Assembly: GCA_021464245.1 (NCBI GenBank)
Contig: JADCRB010000026.1
Location: 4,129,769-4,193,768, forward strand
From: Carallia brachiata
Taxonomy: Eukaryota; Streptophyta; Magnoliopsida; Malpighiales; Rhizophoraceae
Length of the DNA stretch: 64,000 nt
Reading direction: 5' to 3'
In this document: one piece after another, positions 43,661 through 56,690 of the stretch
How the letters are laid out: every line of letters starts with the position of its first letter
Numbering within the stretch: the first letter of the stretch is position 1
Position numbers and translations under genes: made by a program
Notes under the pieces: generated by a model
Seen by the model: only the letters and a program-made list of their open reading frames with translations
Database searches by the model: none
What the model was told of the DNA's origin: nothing

Positions 43661-46334
43661 CGGAATGACTTTTCAAAGAAAAGTATCATCACGTCAGACT
43701 CGAATCAAAATCCCATCCACAGTAAATCTGAACACCGGCATTAAGGGAAAAATTTTCACTCTAAGACCGAAAGAGCAAAGGCCACTAGGCCAATAGCTAA
43801 GAGGAATTCCTTTTGGCAATAGGAAATCCTTTTGGCTTGGGGACTGCCGGATTGGCAAAATCTAAACTTCAAAAAACTGCTCAAAGTCAAACCCGCAAGC
43901 AACGGTCTCATGTAAACCCCTCCAATGGAAAATTAAGAACCTTTAGAAGGAAAAAAAAACAAAGAAAGAAAGAAGGAGAAGAAAGATGGCACAAGCATAA
44001 ACAACGATTGGAGAAGAAACCTATCTGGAAAAGAAAATGAAAGAAGCAACAAAACCCAGTAATAGTTGCAGAAATAGTAATGGTAGTCAAAAGTGTGTCT
44101 TGCAAGTTCAATGCCAACGGGGACCTGAATTTGTGTCAAGATTGCTTGCTTACCCAGATGCCCATCTCGTGCTATTTCTTTCAATGCTTCCTTTTTCTTG
44201 GCGCCGCTGGTGGGTCTGACTTGGTTCTTTCTTTGGGGTTAAGACCTTGCTGCATTCTTGGTCTCTAAACCCCAAACATCGGATTGCCTAATTCCTCCAA
44301 ACAAGAATGTATAAAGTCAATTCTTGGATTATCAAGCAGGTTCCTTTTCCTTTTCCTCTCATGATTCTTTGTCAAAGGCTCGATCTTTTCGCCTTTTCCC
44401 TTTGTATTCCTGTTCAAATCTTTCTCTCCGTGTTTACATTCATGTACATGTCAATTCTTGACCTGGCTTGTGGGTTTTTTTTTCAAAATGAGCAAAACTT
44501 GGAGTCCGGGAAATAGGGTTGATTTATGATTTTCATTATGCGAAAATAATGGCAATTGAATTTAGATTGGCACTGGAGGCACATTTGGATCTACAAGAGG
44601 GCATCTTACAAAATTTTTCAACGGATTTAAGCTAATCTTTAGGAATATCACTTGTTTAGCAGCAGGGCTGTTGGGACTGTATATTGGTTTTGAACCCTGC
44701 ATTTGGATGATCTCCAGTCGTCTTCTGTTTGGAGAAATCCTACGCGAACAAAGATGATGCTATGTCCAGAAAATCAGTTCTTTTGGACCAAACCAAGACA
44801 ATCTCTTGTTTACACGATTTTTTACTCTTTTTTGTCTGGACAGTATGAGGAAATTTGATGTCTGCGGTATCACAAAAGTTGGTTTAGATGCCAAGTAATC
44901 TCAGGTATGTATTTAGTTACGAGGAACTCGTAATCCATTTATAAACGTGCCTTCCCTTAGACACACTGTGAAATCCATGAGGTAGTAGTGGTACTGTAAC
45001 ACTAAGAGCTGAAGGTGAACTCTTTCTGTAGTAGAAAACCACAGTTCTCTCTTGTATATGAATGCAACTGCTTGGTTACCACCTGGCTCTGCATTGGCAA
45101 CTAGATGGCTAGATGTGTGTGTCAAAACTTAATGTCAAGCTATGCATTTGATCGAGATAAGTCTCACATATAGTCATATATTATATGTCTTTAGTCCTTG
45201 AGGGATGGTATGTTTTAAAAAAACATTGCTTTTACTATTAACCCCAGATTACTTTCACGTTACCTTCACATCCGAGAAGTCTTCCTGTATAAAACAGGAG
45301 GAATACCAGCTCGGAGACGTGTGTCTTCTTGCAAATGAACTTATTTCAAAACACGAGTAAAGATCCTGAAGGTTATGGTGAGGATAATTGAAGTAATATT
45401 CCTACACTAACTTTTCCTGTCATGATGTCTCTGCATATGCACTTCTGCCTATGGATAGGAAGGATGCGCTAGGGATGGGTGCATAGGGTGGTAAGGTGAA
45501 TCACTGAAATTATGTGCTTGTATTTGCATTGCAGCATAATTTGCTTTAACAAATGAAAATTCAGATTTCAGCGTCAACAACTTTTGAGGCATACACCCAC
45601 CACATGACCTTGATCATGTCACTTTGGTGTAACAGAACCGGCTTATGAATTGCCATGCTCATAAAAAATGTCGGTAGCAATCCGACATGGAAACTTTGCT
45701 CATGCTGAGGAAAATTCAGGAGCATCAAAGAAGGAATGGGCAAGAGGCTGCAATGAAGGCTGAGGACTTAGTAAAAACCATGATGGACGAGGTGTGCTAG
45801 CTCTTCCTCCACAATCTGGTGGCAGTGTCCTGTTAGAGGCATCTGCTAAGCAAATTTCCAAGGGTCCTAGCATGCCTGATGGGACCAAGGGCTTCGCCGC
45901 GGGCCGTGACAAGCTGTTAACTGCCCCCTCTCTGGCATGTTCCATGGAGAAAATAATGAGCTTTGTGGCTTTTGATCTGTTACTTTACTTGCCAAGATGT
46001 TTACACTTTAGTTTTACGTTGCTCTACATGTGGTAAAGTTCCAACAAGATACATTGATTATACAAGCCAATAATAATGTTTGGCCTGTCATGTTTAGCCA
46101 TTGCCCAAGCTTCTGTTTCATAGAAATGGAATGATGGACCTTGACAACAAATGTAGGTGGTTACAACGTTCTCCTTGCAAATTGCATATTGAAAATTGAA
46201 AAGACTTTGAATTTTATAAAGCTGCCTTGCTCCTGGTTTCAGATTCTTTTAGTCGGTGTAAAGTTCTCAAAAGCAGTGAGCTTGAAAACTTTGTATTTAA
46301 ATATATTACTAATATTTAACAGTCCATAATTAGT
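43661..46334. other. Intergenic, no gene identified
   Basis: Short open frames occur on both strands (for example a Lys/Arg-rich frame at 43813-44040 and frames near 44037-44516 and 45680-46036). None shows a known domain, splice-consistent continuation or convincing codon bias. The stretch is less AT-rich than its surroundings, so an unrecognised non-coding transcript or a decayed gene is possible. Confidence 0.35.
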
Positions 46335-46408
46335 GGCCTATTAGCTCAGTTGGTTAGAGCGTCGTGCTAATAACGCGAAGGTCGCAGGTTCGAGACCTGC
46401 ATGGGCCA
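46335..46408 (+). tRNA. tRNA-Ile (anticodon AAU)
   Basis: A full 74-nt cloverleaf: acceptor GGCCTAT with ATGGGCC, D arm GCTC/GAGC, anticodon loop CTAATAA (anticodon AAU), T arm GCAGG, TTCGAGA, CCTGC, discriminator A. No intron, and CCA is not encoded. Confidence 0.97.
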
Positions 46409-47844
46409 ACTTAAACTTTAATTTTGGCACAACATCTCTCTAATAGGACAGCGGCCTAAGCCCATGAACTTCCCATTAACATCTCTGTATTGGATGTAAC
46501 CAGAGCAACAAACTTAATTATTTAATTTTATTTTATTTTTTTGGTCCACTTACTTATTTTATTCAAAAGGGTAATAAAAATAGAAAAACAATTTTTTTTC
46601 AAAAAAATTATTTTTCCTTGAAAAAGCAGGTGTGGCCCAAGCGTGTTGGCCACGTCGACCGATATTGGGGGCCATATTTAAAACAATCCACTGCGTGTTT
46701 TTTTTTTTTTTTTTATGTTTGACAAAAAAAACTATGTGGGGATGCTGGTCATGCAAATAAGGATAAGGTTATTTATTAGCATTCTTATTTAATTATTTTA
46801 TACGATGAATTTTTTATCAAATATTAATGGAGCCAATCATAGTTTTGATACGAATAATTATTACTAAATTTAAAATTTAATATCACATTACGATCTACTG
46901 TGTTGATGTTGGTACTCTTTTATCACTAAAATCTTTCTTAATAACTAATAGTAATTATGCTTGCATATGGCAGAAAGTGCTGTTATAAATATCTTAATTT
47001 AGCCGGCACTGCAAGGCACTTATGTTATCTCCACGCTTTAGTTTAGTAAAATATCTCTTGCTTACTTTAACTTTTGCAAGTTGACTTGCATGGAACTCCT
47101 TGTCACTCCCTCTCAATATGAAATCCTAGTCACAGGTTGGGGTGGGTTGCCTTTTTTACAGAGCACATGCTTGAATCCTCTCAACATATTAAGTTGATTG
47201 ACTATGTCACTCCTGAAGCTGCAAATATATAGTCAAATCTTGTAAGCAATGACAATGGAGGAAAACAATTTTGATGATGATTACAAAAACATTAATTGAA
47301 GATAAAATGGGTTTGGACCCAGATGAATTGAAGCTCTTCGTGTGCTGTTCCTGCTTTGTATAAATTTCGTGCGGGCAAATCGTCTCCATAAGAAAGTGTC
47401 TGAAAGTGGAAAATGATGTCCTAGTTCGCTAGCATTATTGACTTAGCATACCATGCGAAAGTACTAGTGGAGAATCATGCAACAGTGTACAAGCCGCATT
47501 CCTTTCTTCGTGCTCGAAAGTTGAAATAAACCATGCTTCAATTTTGTGATTTCGTTTGAAAGAAGCGATATATATATATATATATATGTTTGATCAGTAT
47601 TGTAGTCAAATGATATTACACGTTAGTTGGCACTCACTACACAAAAACTAATAATTAACTGTTGCAGAAGTTGAACAAAGTGTAATGGATGATGCATTGA
47701 TGCCATTAATAAGTTGCTTATCACTTCTAAGTACAACATTTGTAATTTAGTCTCAACATGGCCATTATGTTCAAATAGTGATAGTGGGTTTGCCACTTCC
47801 AAGCTCAGCCAATGATCTAACCTTGATCTTCCTCGGTTTTCGTC
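46409..47844. other. Intergenic, upstream of peroxidase
   Basis: No gene recognised. There is a T run near 46699-46714, a TA dinucleotide repeat near 47569-47588, and generally AT-rich sequence. The last 200 bases hold the peroxidase promoter. Confidence 0.5.
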
Positions 47845-47850
47845 TATAAA
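47845..47850 (+). promoter_or_regulatory. TATA box of the peroxidase gene
   Basis: TATAAA in CGTCTATAAATCACC lies 76 bases upstream of the ATG at 47921, a typical distance for a short plant leader. Confidence 0.65.
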
Positions 47851-47920
47851 TCACCTTGAAATCCCCTTCACAGATGACCACAGTAAGCATTTGGTCAAAT
47901 TCTGTACATTTGACAGAAAA

Positions 47921-49731
<1,811 letters not shown>

Positions 49732-51370
49732 GTTTCTAAGTGTACTATAATGTTAGTCGAACATATAAGTATTGTTACATCTAAGGTTCCAAGTGTGAGG
49801 ATTGAATAACTTGGTTATCTTTCTAGTAGTGGATGCTTATGACCAGCCACTTACAATGATAACAGATTATTGGAGAGTTTAAGTCCCTTGATAAAAACCA
49901 ACACTTTACACTCAATATCCTCTTAACTCTTTAATTTACTTACACGTCGTAGTTCGATAAGAAGATTAAAATAAGATTACATGAATACATTTAATAAAAA
50001 AAATTACATATAGATGTTTTAGACCCGCCTCTAGCATTACACTCGGAGACGCTCTTTTAAATGGACCTGCAATGACTGCTAACATCCAGCCACTACAAAC
50101 AGTAGTAGACTTCGATCAGCATTATTTGGGGCAGAGAAAAGCAGCAAAAGAAAAGTGGACAAATTGGCCTAAAGTTTTGGCCAAATGTTTCAAAATGTTT
50201 TGGATATGTGTAGATAATGAAATAAAATTTGTAGCTTTTTGACCTTTAATAAAAACAAACTTATCCGATGTAGAGGGAAAAAAATTTAAAATTATATGAT
50301 AAAGGACATTCAAGACTCTTATATTTGTAAGATTTAAGTTACTTTTCTTTTGTATTTCAAATAAAAATATTATTTTTAAAATTCGAACCCGTGACTACAA
50401 TCTGCAACCTTCAAGTCTCAATCTTGCTTTTAAATGATGATTTGTTTTATTTGATTGAAAATAGAGTAAGATTGCGTGAACACATTTAGTAAAATATATT
50501 GGAGACATATAATTAATTTAATAATATATAATAATTTATTTTTTAAAAAAATTTAATACATTTTTACGATATAGTAATTTAAATCACGGCATATATTGCA
50601 TGTGTTGCCATCTATATCTTTCTTTGAAAATAATTTGTTCTGCAAATAGAAAAGGGAAAAGGAAACAAGAAGAAGCAGATGAAGAATTTTGGACAATCGT
50701 GCTATGCTTCTGTTTATGCTGATCAAGGGCATATTCCGCTCTAATCAAAGTCCATCTCCTTTGGCACATGAATCTAAAATCCGGAACAACTCGCATGGGG
50801 ACTTGGGCCACAGGTCGAACCAAGGTATACTCATTTCTTTGCAGTGAATCTTTTTGCCCTTATTAGGCCTTTTCTTCTCCCTTACGCGCGTGAGAGACAC
50901 TTTACAATTTTTCAAAAGCAGGGAGCTTTGCACATCAAGTCCCTTTGGCTTTTCTATTCTAAAACCGTGTGAAAACAGGATTTTGCAACGTCGTGAGAAA
51001 GCTCCAACCCCAGTTGCAGAACAGAAGGGTTTTTCTTGAGCTTTGTATTTTCCTCAACATTCTTCAATTCTTACACACTTTTACCACTTAATTGATATCA
51101 ATAACGCCTCCCAACTTTCTTACCAAGACACTACCAAGTAAGGTATAACCAATAAAATAAAAATTAAATGTAACAAAGTGTCATAATTACTTTTCAGTAT
51201 TTTATTTTACAAAAATATCTTAAATTTAAATTTTAACATTAATGTATTAAAATTTTTAAATATGAGTGGGTATAACGAACACAATTTTTTTATTAAAAAT
51301 TAATGATAATAATAATGGACACAATTTTTTCATACTCATTTCATGATCCAAAAACAAGGACATCTGTCAG
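49732..51370. other. Intergenic, no gene identified
   Basis: AT-rich with several open frames under 80 codons, none with recognisable domains. The A run near 51403-51418 belongs to the leader region of the next gene. Confidence 0.5.
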
Positions 51371-51719
51371 TTGAAATATATTAATGCAACATTTCGGGTC
51401 AAAGAAAAAAAAAAAAAAAGGACATCTGTTGTTCCTAAAGCTTACCAACAGGACCAGCACTTTCTCAAACTCTTCCTTTTCTTTTCTTTTCTGCAACTTA
51501 TTTTCAACAGCTACTATCACTTAAACCCAAAAATAAACTGTGTGAATTCTAGCATTCCAACTTCAAGAAAACCAAAAATTTCCACGGATTTCACTCCAAG
51601 TTTCCATCTTTACCAACACTCGTCCTTTCTTTGTCAAGAAAAACCAACCAAGAACCTTAAAACCTCCCAAAAACCCTCTGGACGTGTGGCTGTCTTGAGG
51701 CCTGTAAACAATGTTCTGA

Positions 51720-52097
51720 ATGTCTACGACACCAGACCAACCACCACCACCACCTCTGGCCGTGATCCAACAAACTTACACGGCCCACGCAGGTCACGGG
51801 TCGGTTGGACCCGTCATAGCAGTTCTTGCAGTGATCACCATCCTAGGAGTCATTGCCAGCATGATTGGCAGATTGTGCTCGGGTCGTCCGATCTTGGGTC
51901 GCGGGCAGTTCGATATGGAGGGGTGGTTAGAGAGAAAATGCTCGTCCTGCATTGACGGCCGGGTCGACCCGCATCCCCCCCGACCCGCTGACATCGCTGT
52001 CGCAGCGCCAATGGAGGAAGAAGCCCCACAAGAGATCAAGGAAGAGGGGGAAGAGCAAACCCAACACAAACATCATGCGAGTAAAAGTGAATCTTGA
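51720..52097 (+). CDS. Small single-pass membrane protein
   Basis: An intronless frame of 125 residues starts at ATG 51720 (MSTTPDQPPPPPLAV) and ends at TGA 52095-52097. A Pro-rich N-terminus is followed by one hydrophobic segment at about residues 29-50 (VGPVIAVLAVITILGVIASM). A conserved-looking juxtamembrane region follows with GRLCSGR, GQFDMEGWLERKCSSCIDG and two pairs of Cys, then an acidic Glu-rich and finally His/Lys/Ser-rich tail. I recall plant-wide uncharacterised proteins with this membrane segment and the CSSCIDG-like motif, but no established function. The high GC content and clean frame in an AT-rich region support a real gene. Topology is unknown. Confidence 0.72.
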   Translation: MSTTPDQPPPPPLAVIQQTYTAHAGHGSVGPVIAVLAVITILGVIASMIGRLCSGRPILGRGQFDMEGWLERKCSSCIDGRVDPHPPRPADIAVAAPMEEEAPQEIKEEGEEQTQHKHHASKSES

Positions 52098-52526
52098 TAG
52101 ATTCTTTAACAGTATTATGATACTGGGGTGTTGTTGGAACAATTTTTTCACTTTGTAAGCATCCTATGTTAGAGTTCAACGTCCAGTCTCTTACCAGTCC
52201 TGTCCATTTCATGGTATTGAATTTTTTTTTTTTTTAATAATCTTCTTTTCATTATGATTAGTTTGGATTAATGGTTGATTTTAATGTAGTTTTCTTTTTT
52301 ATTTTCTTTTTTTTTGCCCTCTCTTCTTAAGGATTTGGACCTATTGATTCATGAGCCTTTGTCTTTTAAGAAAAAAAAAAAAAAAGAAAAATGGACTGTT
52401 GGTTGCATAGGATTCTTCTTGGAGGTGCAGATTGCATTTTTAGGGGAAACATTCCTCTGTTAGGCATGAGAGACACCAAGAGGACTTCCATGCCAATTTG
52501 GGGTAATACACCCTCGATGTAGATGG

Positions 52527-53272
52527 CATAATTATCAGATCCGGTCCGACCCGATCGGTTGGATGGAAAATTTGGTGACTCAAATATCAAATTGGGCTAA
52601 GTCACACAATCAGACGAAAAAACATATGATTCACTCAAAATCCTGTCAAACTCAGTTAAACTCGACTAAACTTAATGACTTGATAAAATTAAAATCCAAT
52701 CAAATTTTTACTAATTTAAAAAATCACACATTTTTTTAATTAAAAAATATTAGATTTTTTTATCAATTTTTTTGACACTTATCCCATAATAGTTTACTGT
52801 TTATTTTAATTATTAATAAATTAATATTTACTTATTATCACAAATTTTTCTATTTAAATTTTTCTTTTTTGTGCTTCTTAATCATTAAAAGTTGGAAGTT
52901 GATTTTAAATTCTCATAAGATATATCTTATCTGAAAAAAATAAATATATTGAATTAACATTAGTTGAATAAAAAATACAAATTAAGATTTATTTTAGAGA
53001 CAAGTATCTTAAATATTATTCAATGAATAAAAATAAATATATTAAATTATAAAAATAATATATTATTCTAATTTTTTACATTTTAGAATTAAATTTTTTT
53101 ATTTATTGTAATTCATGAGATGTAAATATTTTATTAAATCAATTATTATTATTCTTATTATTATATTTTTAATTATTTATACTATTCAACTACTGACCTG
53201 ACGGTTGAACCAATGACCCGATGACTTTGTTTCTTGGCCGAGTTATTGGTCAGGTCGGGTCTAATAATTATG
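52527..53272. mobile_element. hAT-type MITE with 8-bp TSD
   Basis: A 746-base element is flanked by perfect 8-bp duplications GTAGATGG (52519-52526 and 53273-53280). The terminal inverted repeat begins CATAATTATCAGATCCGG at the left and reads CATAATTATTAGACCCGA on the other strand at the right. The interior is AT-rich and non-coding. An 8-bp duplication is the signature of hAT transposases. Confidence 0.9.
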
Positions 53273-53280
53273 GTAGATGG

Positions 53281-55995
53281 AACCATTAATTTAATTTAAT
53301 AAAAAAATTTGAGAGTTTTGCATAAAGAATTTTAATAAATTTCAAAATAATACTACCTGTTAAATGTGTTAAATGGTTGAATTCAATAAAAAATTAAAAA
53401 AATATTAAATATTATTAAATAAAATTATATTATTTTTTATGCTATTTAAACAAAATTAGGTTGGGAAACTCTTAATTTAAATATGAAGAGATGATCGTGA
53501 TGATGGTAAAGCTAACTAGCTTGTAGTAATTGACCAAGCTTTTGTATACTTTGGGACAGACCCCCCTCAGACTTGAGAGAATGGACTTGGTCCGACTCCA
53601 TTATCACAAGCGAGTAAATGGGTGTTTTATTTGTGTTTGTAAGAGAAGTATTGAGAAGAAGAGCAAATGGTTTAGAGGAGATTTTTATTTGATTTTTTTT
53701 TAAATAAGTATAATTTATTTATAATTTAATACTACATAATAAGTGAAATTTATTTAAATAAAAAAAATTAAAAATAATATTTAAAAAAATTAAATTATAA
53801 ATTAATTTTATTTAAAAAAAATTAAATTAGTAAACAACCCTGAATTAACATTTATGCCAGAATTTCGTGTCCCATAAATTTTTATCACTTAAAGGGATGA
53901 ACGTTCCTCATAAAAAATAAAAAAAAAGAATGCTACCGTACAAGGTTAAAAAAGTAATAATAATAAAATAAGAAATGGGAAATTTTATAATTCAGCTTGT
54001 CTTGACGGGGGCACTATTCTTGGTAAATTCTGGTATGGTAATTTTGACAGAAGCTGTATTTTATATATAAAAGTTACAATTTTTTTCACTCATATTTATT
54101 AAATCTTGCAGTAAATAGGTCGTTTAAAAAAGTTACCTACGCAAGGGACAAAAAAAAATATATATGTAGTTTTGTCGTGTTTTCACCATATCACTAGTTG
54201 TCACTCTCTTGAATTCAGCCGAGTTTGCTCCTCCAAACAGCACAGGATGTCGGAGCATAGATTAGCTGTTTATACTTAAGTAATGATGAGTAGTAATATA
54301 GTGTGTTTAAAAATTTATTTATATTTTTATATAAATTTAATTATTTAATAATTTATATTATTTTATTTTAATTTAAAATTATTTTTATAAAGTTAAAAAA
54401 ATTTTATTTTTAATAATAATAATAATATATAAGTAGACAGTAAAGTAGATGCGATAACTTTTTTTGTTTTAATTTCTTTGAAAAATGACCATGTGGCTGT
54501 ACTGTAGGCAGCTTCTGTCTGGCCGCCCAGTACTGAACTGCTTACCAATGAGCCACATTGAGTCGGACGGCAATTATGTACAAAAAGCCTATTGAGAATT
54601 TACTGCGCACTTCCCGAGTTGGATTCTAGTGTTCCTTGCTCAATCTTTGGAGCCGCTTGCATTTAATGACTTAAATTTAGAACAATTAAGTCCTTTGGTA
54701 ACGCAGTTTCAGAAAAATTTTATGAGAAGGTATGACTAAAAATATAAAAATTATAAAATGATCTGAATTATTTAATAAAAATATATATTAAATTTTTTTA
54801 AAAAATAAAAAATAAATAAATTATTATATATAATTAAATTAATATTATATTTTTTTTATATTTCGTTAATTATATTTACGTAATTTTACTCATTTAATTT
54901 ACATCTAACTCTAGCCCATTGTCGGTCTCTTCTTGCGCTTATGTTTTTTGGGTTTTGTAGTCGGATTACACCAGGTAATATTCTTGAGCGGCGAGAGCAA
55001 TAGACTATTTACCAACGTGTTGTTACCCTCGTTGGTATACGAGTCGTTCAAGAATTAAACTTAGTCGGTAGTTGGGGAATAAACCTTTTTTTGTCCTAAA
55101 TCTTTTAAATTTTTTTATATTTAAATTTTAAATTTTTTTAACATTTTATTTGAGTTATAAATATTTTAATTTCTTACAATATCAGTCTTTTAAATTATAA
55201 AAAGTAGTCAATCCATTAATAAATGAGTTTAACTTAATAAAAATTATTTAAAAAAAATTAAATACATGAATTAAATATTTTTTTATCGACAAAATATGTA
55301 TATTAAATATTTTTTTAATTAATAAATATACGAATTAAATAGACAACATGCATATTTTTAATAGAAAAGACATTCAATTCATATATTTAATATTTTTTAA
55401 ATAATTTTTTGTAAAGTTAAAATTATTTTTTAATAGATTGATCACTTTTGTTAAACAGAGGAACTGATTTGATAAAAAATTAAAAGGTTTAGAACTCAAA
55501 TAAAATATCAAAAATGTTTAAAACTCAAATATAAAAAAATTTAAAAGTTTATGACAAAAAAATACTTATCCCATTAATTGAATATACAGAAATAGTTGAT
55601 AATAATAATGCTGTAAAAGTAACGCAATAGATATTTAATAATTTATTATAATTTATTAAAATATTTATTAAATTATATATATAATTAGATAAATTATATA
55701 TTTTTTACGTATTTTTTATTACATTGCTAAGTAATTAAATTCATTTCAAAAAAGTAAAAATGTTGTTAGCTTCGCCCGGCAGTTAAAAAGCTCATCTTTT
55801 GCTTTCAAAATTTTGTGGCCATAAATTTTGTGGGCACGTTTGCCGAGGGCCCTCCCCAAAGGTTTAGTAGACTAGCGCCGTATGGTGGGAATCAATTTAG
55901 GCCTAAGCCGGTTATCTGATGGGCCGAGGGCACCGAAGCAGCCCATTGCTTGTTGAACTTGGATCAGATTGTGAACAAACACCTGACTGAAAAAA
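53281..55995. other. AT-rich intergenic desert
   Basis: About 2.7 kb of very AT-rich sequence with many short A/T repeats and no open frame above background. No gene, tRNA or bounded transposon could be recognised. Confidence 0.6.
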
Positions 55996-55996
55996 A

Positions 55997-56001
<5 letters not shown>

Positions 56002-56032
<31 letters not shown>
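56002..56032. repeat. TA dinucleotide microsatellite
   Basis: About 15 uninterrupted TA units follow an A run. Similar TA runs occur at about 56690 and 56823-56842. Confidence 0.9.
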
Positions 56033-56036
<4 letters not shown>

Positions 56037-56690
56037 GCCAGGTTTAGTCTGGTTGGCACCGAGGGCATACTTATACCTGCCTCTTTGGGCAGGTGGGGGT
56101 GTTCGACCCCCACCTGCCCCCCCGGCTCTTTGGTGGATTTGTTCTGTCCCCTTCCCCTATCGTAATACTTCTAGTCAATGTTGTCAGAACCGAACCAGTC
56201 ATCGAACTGGAAACATTAGTAGGTCAAGGTTCAACCGGTTGAACCTGTATTTGAACCGGTATTTATTAATATATATATTTATAAAAATAATTTTAAAAAA
56301 TAATACTTATACATGATTATTAAATATTATTTTTTTTAATTTTTAAGGATTAAATTGAAAATTTTGATAAATTTAGGACTAAATTGAAAGTTTTGATAAA
56401 TTTAGGACTAAATTAAAAATTTTAATTAAATTTAAAACTCAAATTATAATTTAAATAAATATTGTGATCAAATTATAATTTATAAAACTTTATACCGGTT
56501 GAACCGGGTCCGGTTTTTGACCAGTTTTCACCGGTTCAAACCGATTTTCACCGGTCCGAATTAAGGAGTAACTGTAGCCATAAACCGGCCCGGACCTTTG
56601 GCCGGTCACTGGTTGAACCGGTCGGACCAGTCGGTCCGAACCGGTTTTAACAACATTGCTTCTAGTTGAACTCTCCAATGACAAAAAAAT
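56033..56690 (+). mobile_element. SINE-like element split by a hAT MITE
   Basis: The sequence 56035-56175 has a box A-like TAGTCTGGTTGG and, about 50 bases on, a perfect box B GTTCGACCC, as in tRNA-derived SINEs. It is interrupted at 56176 by a MITE and resumes at 56667-56690 (TGAACTCTCCAATGAC), ending in an A run followed by TA repeats. Assignment rests on the pol III boxes and the A-rich end. The family is not identified. Confidence 0.45.
56176..56658. mobile_element. hAT-type MITE, CCGGTT-rich, 8-bp TSD
   Basis: A 483-base element lies between perfect 8-bp copies of CTTCTAGT (56168-56175 and 56659-56666). The terminal inverted repeat is CAATGTTGTCAGAACCG at the left and, on the other strand, CAATGTTGTTAAAACCGG at the right. 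Subterminal regions are packed with ACCGGTT and GAACCGG words on both strands. The interior is AT-rich. Non-coding. Confidence 0.92.

Noticed and set aside
43813..44040. Lys/Arg-rich ORF of 75 codons
   Set aside because: It is low-complexity A-rich sequence with no domain and no splice-consistent continuation.
45680..46036. Possible coding region with two overlapping frames
   Set aside because: Neither frame has a family I recognise, and both are short. The amino-acid pattern does not persist across a plausible splice.
36415..46408. Whether the two tRNA sequences could be organelle insertions
   Set aside because: Anticodons CAC and AAU with eukaryotic-type arms are nuclear. Plastid tRNA-Val and tRNA-Ile have different sequences, and no other organelle DNA surrounds them.
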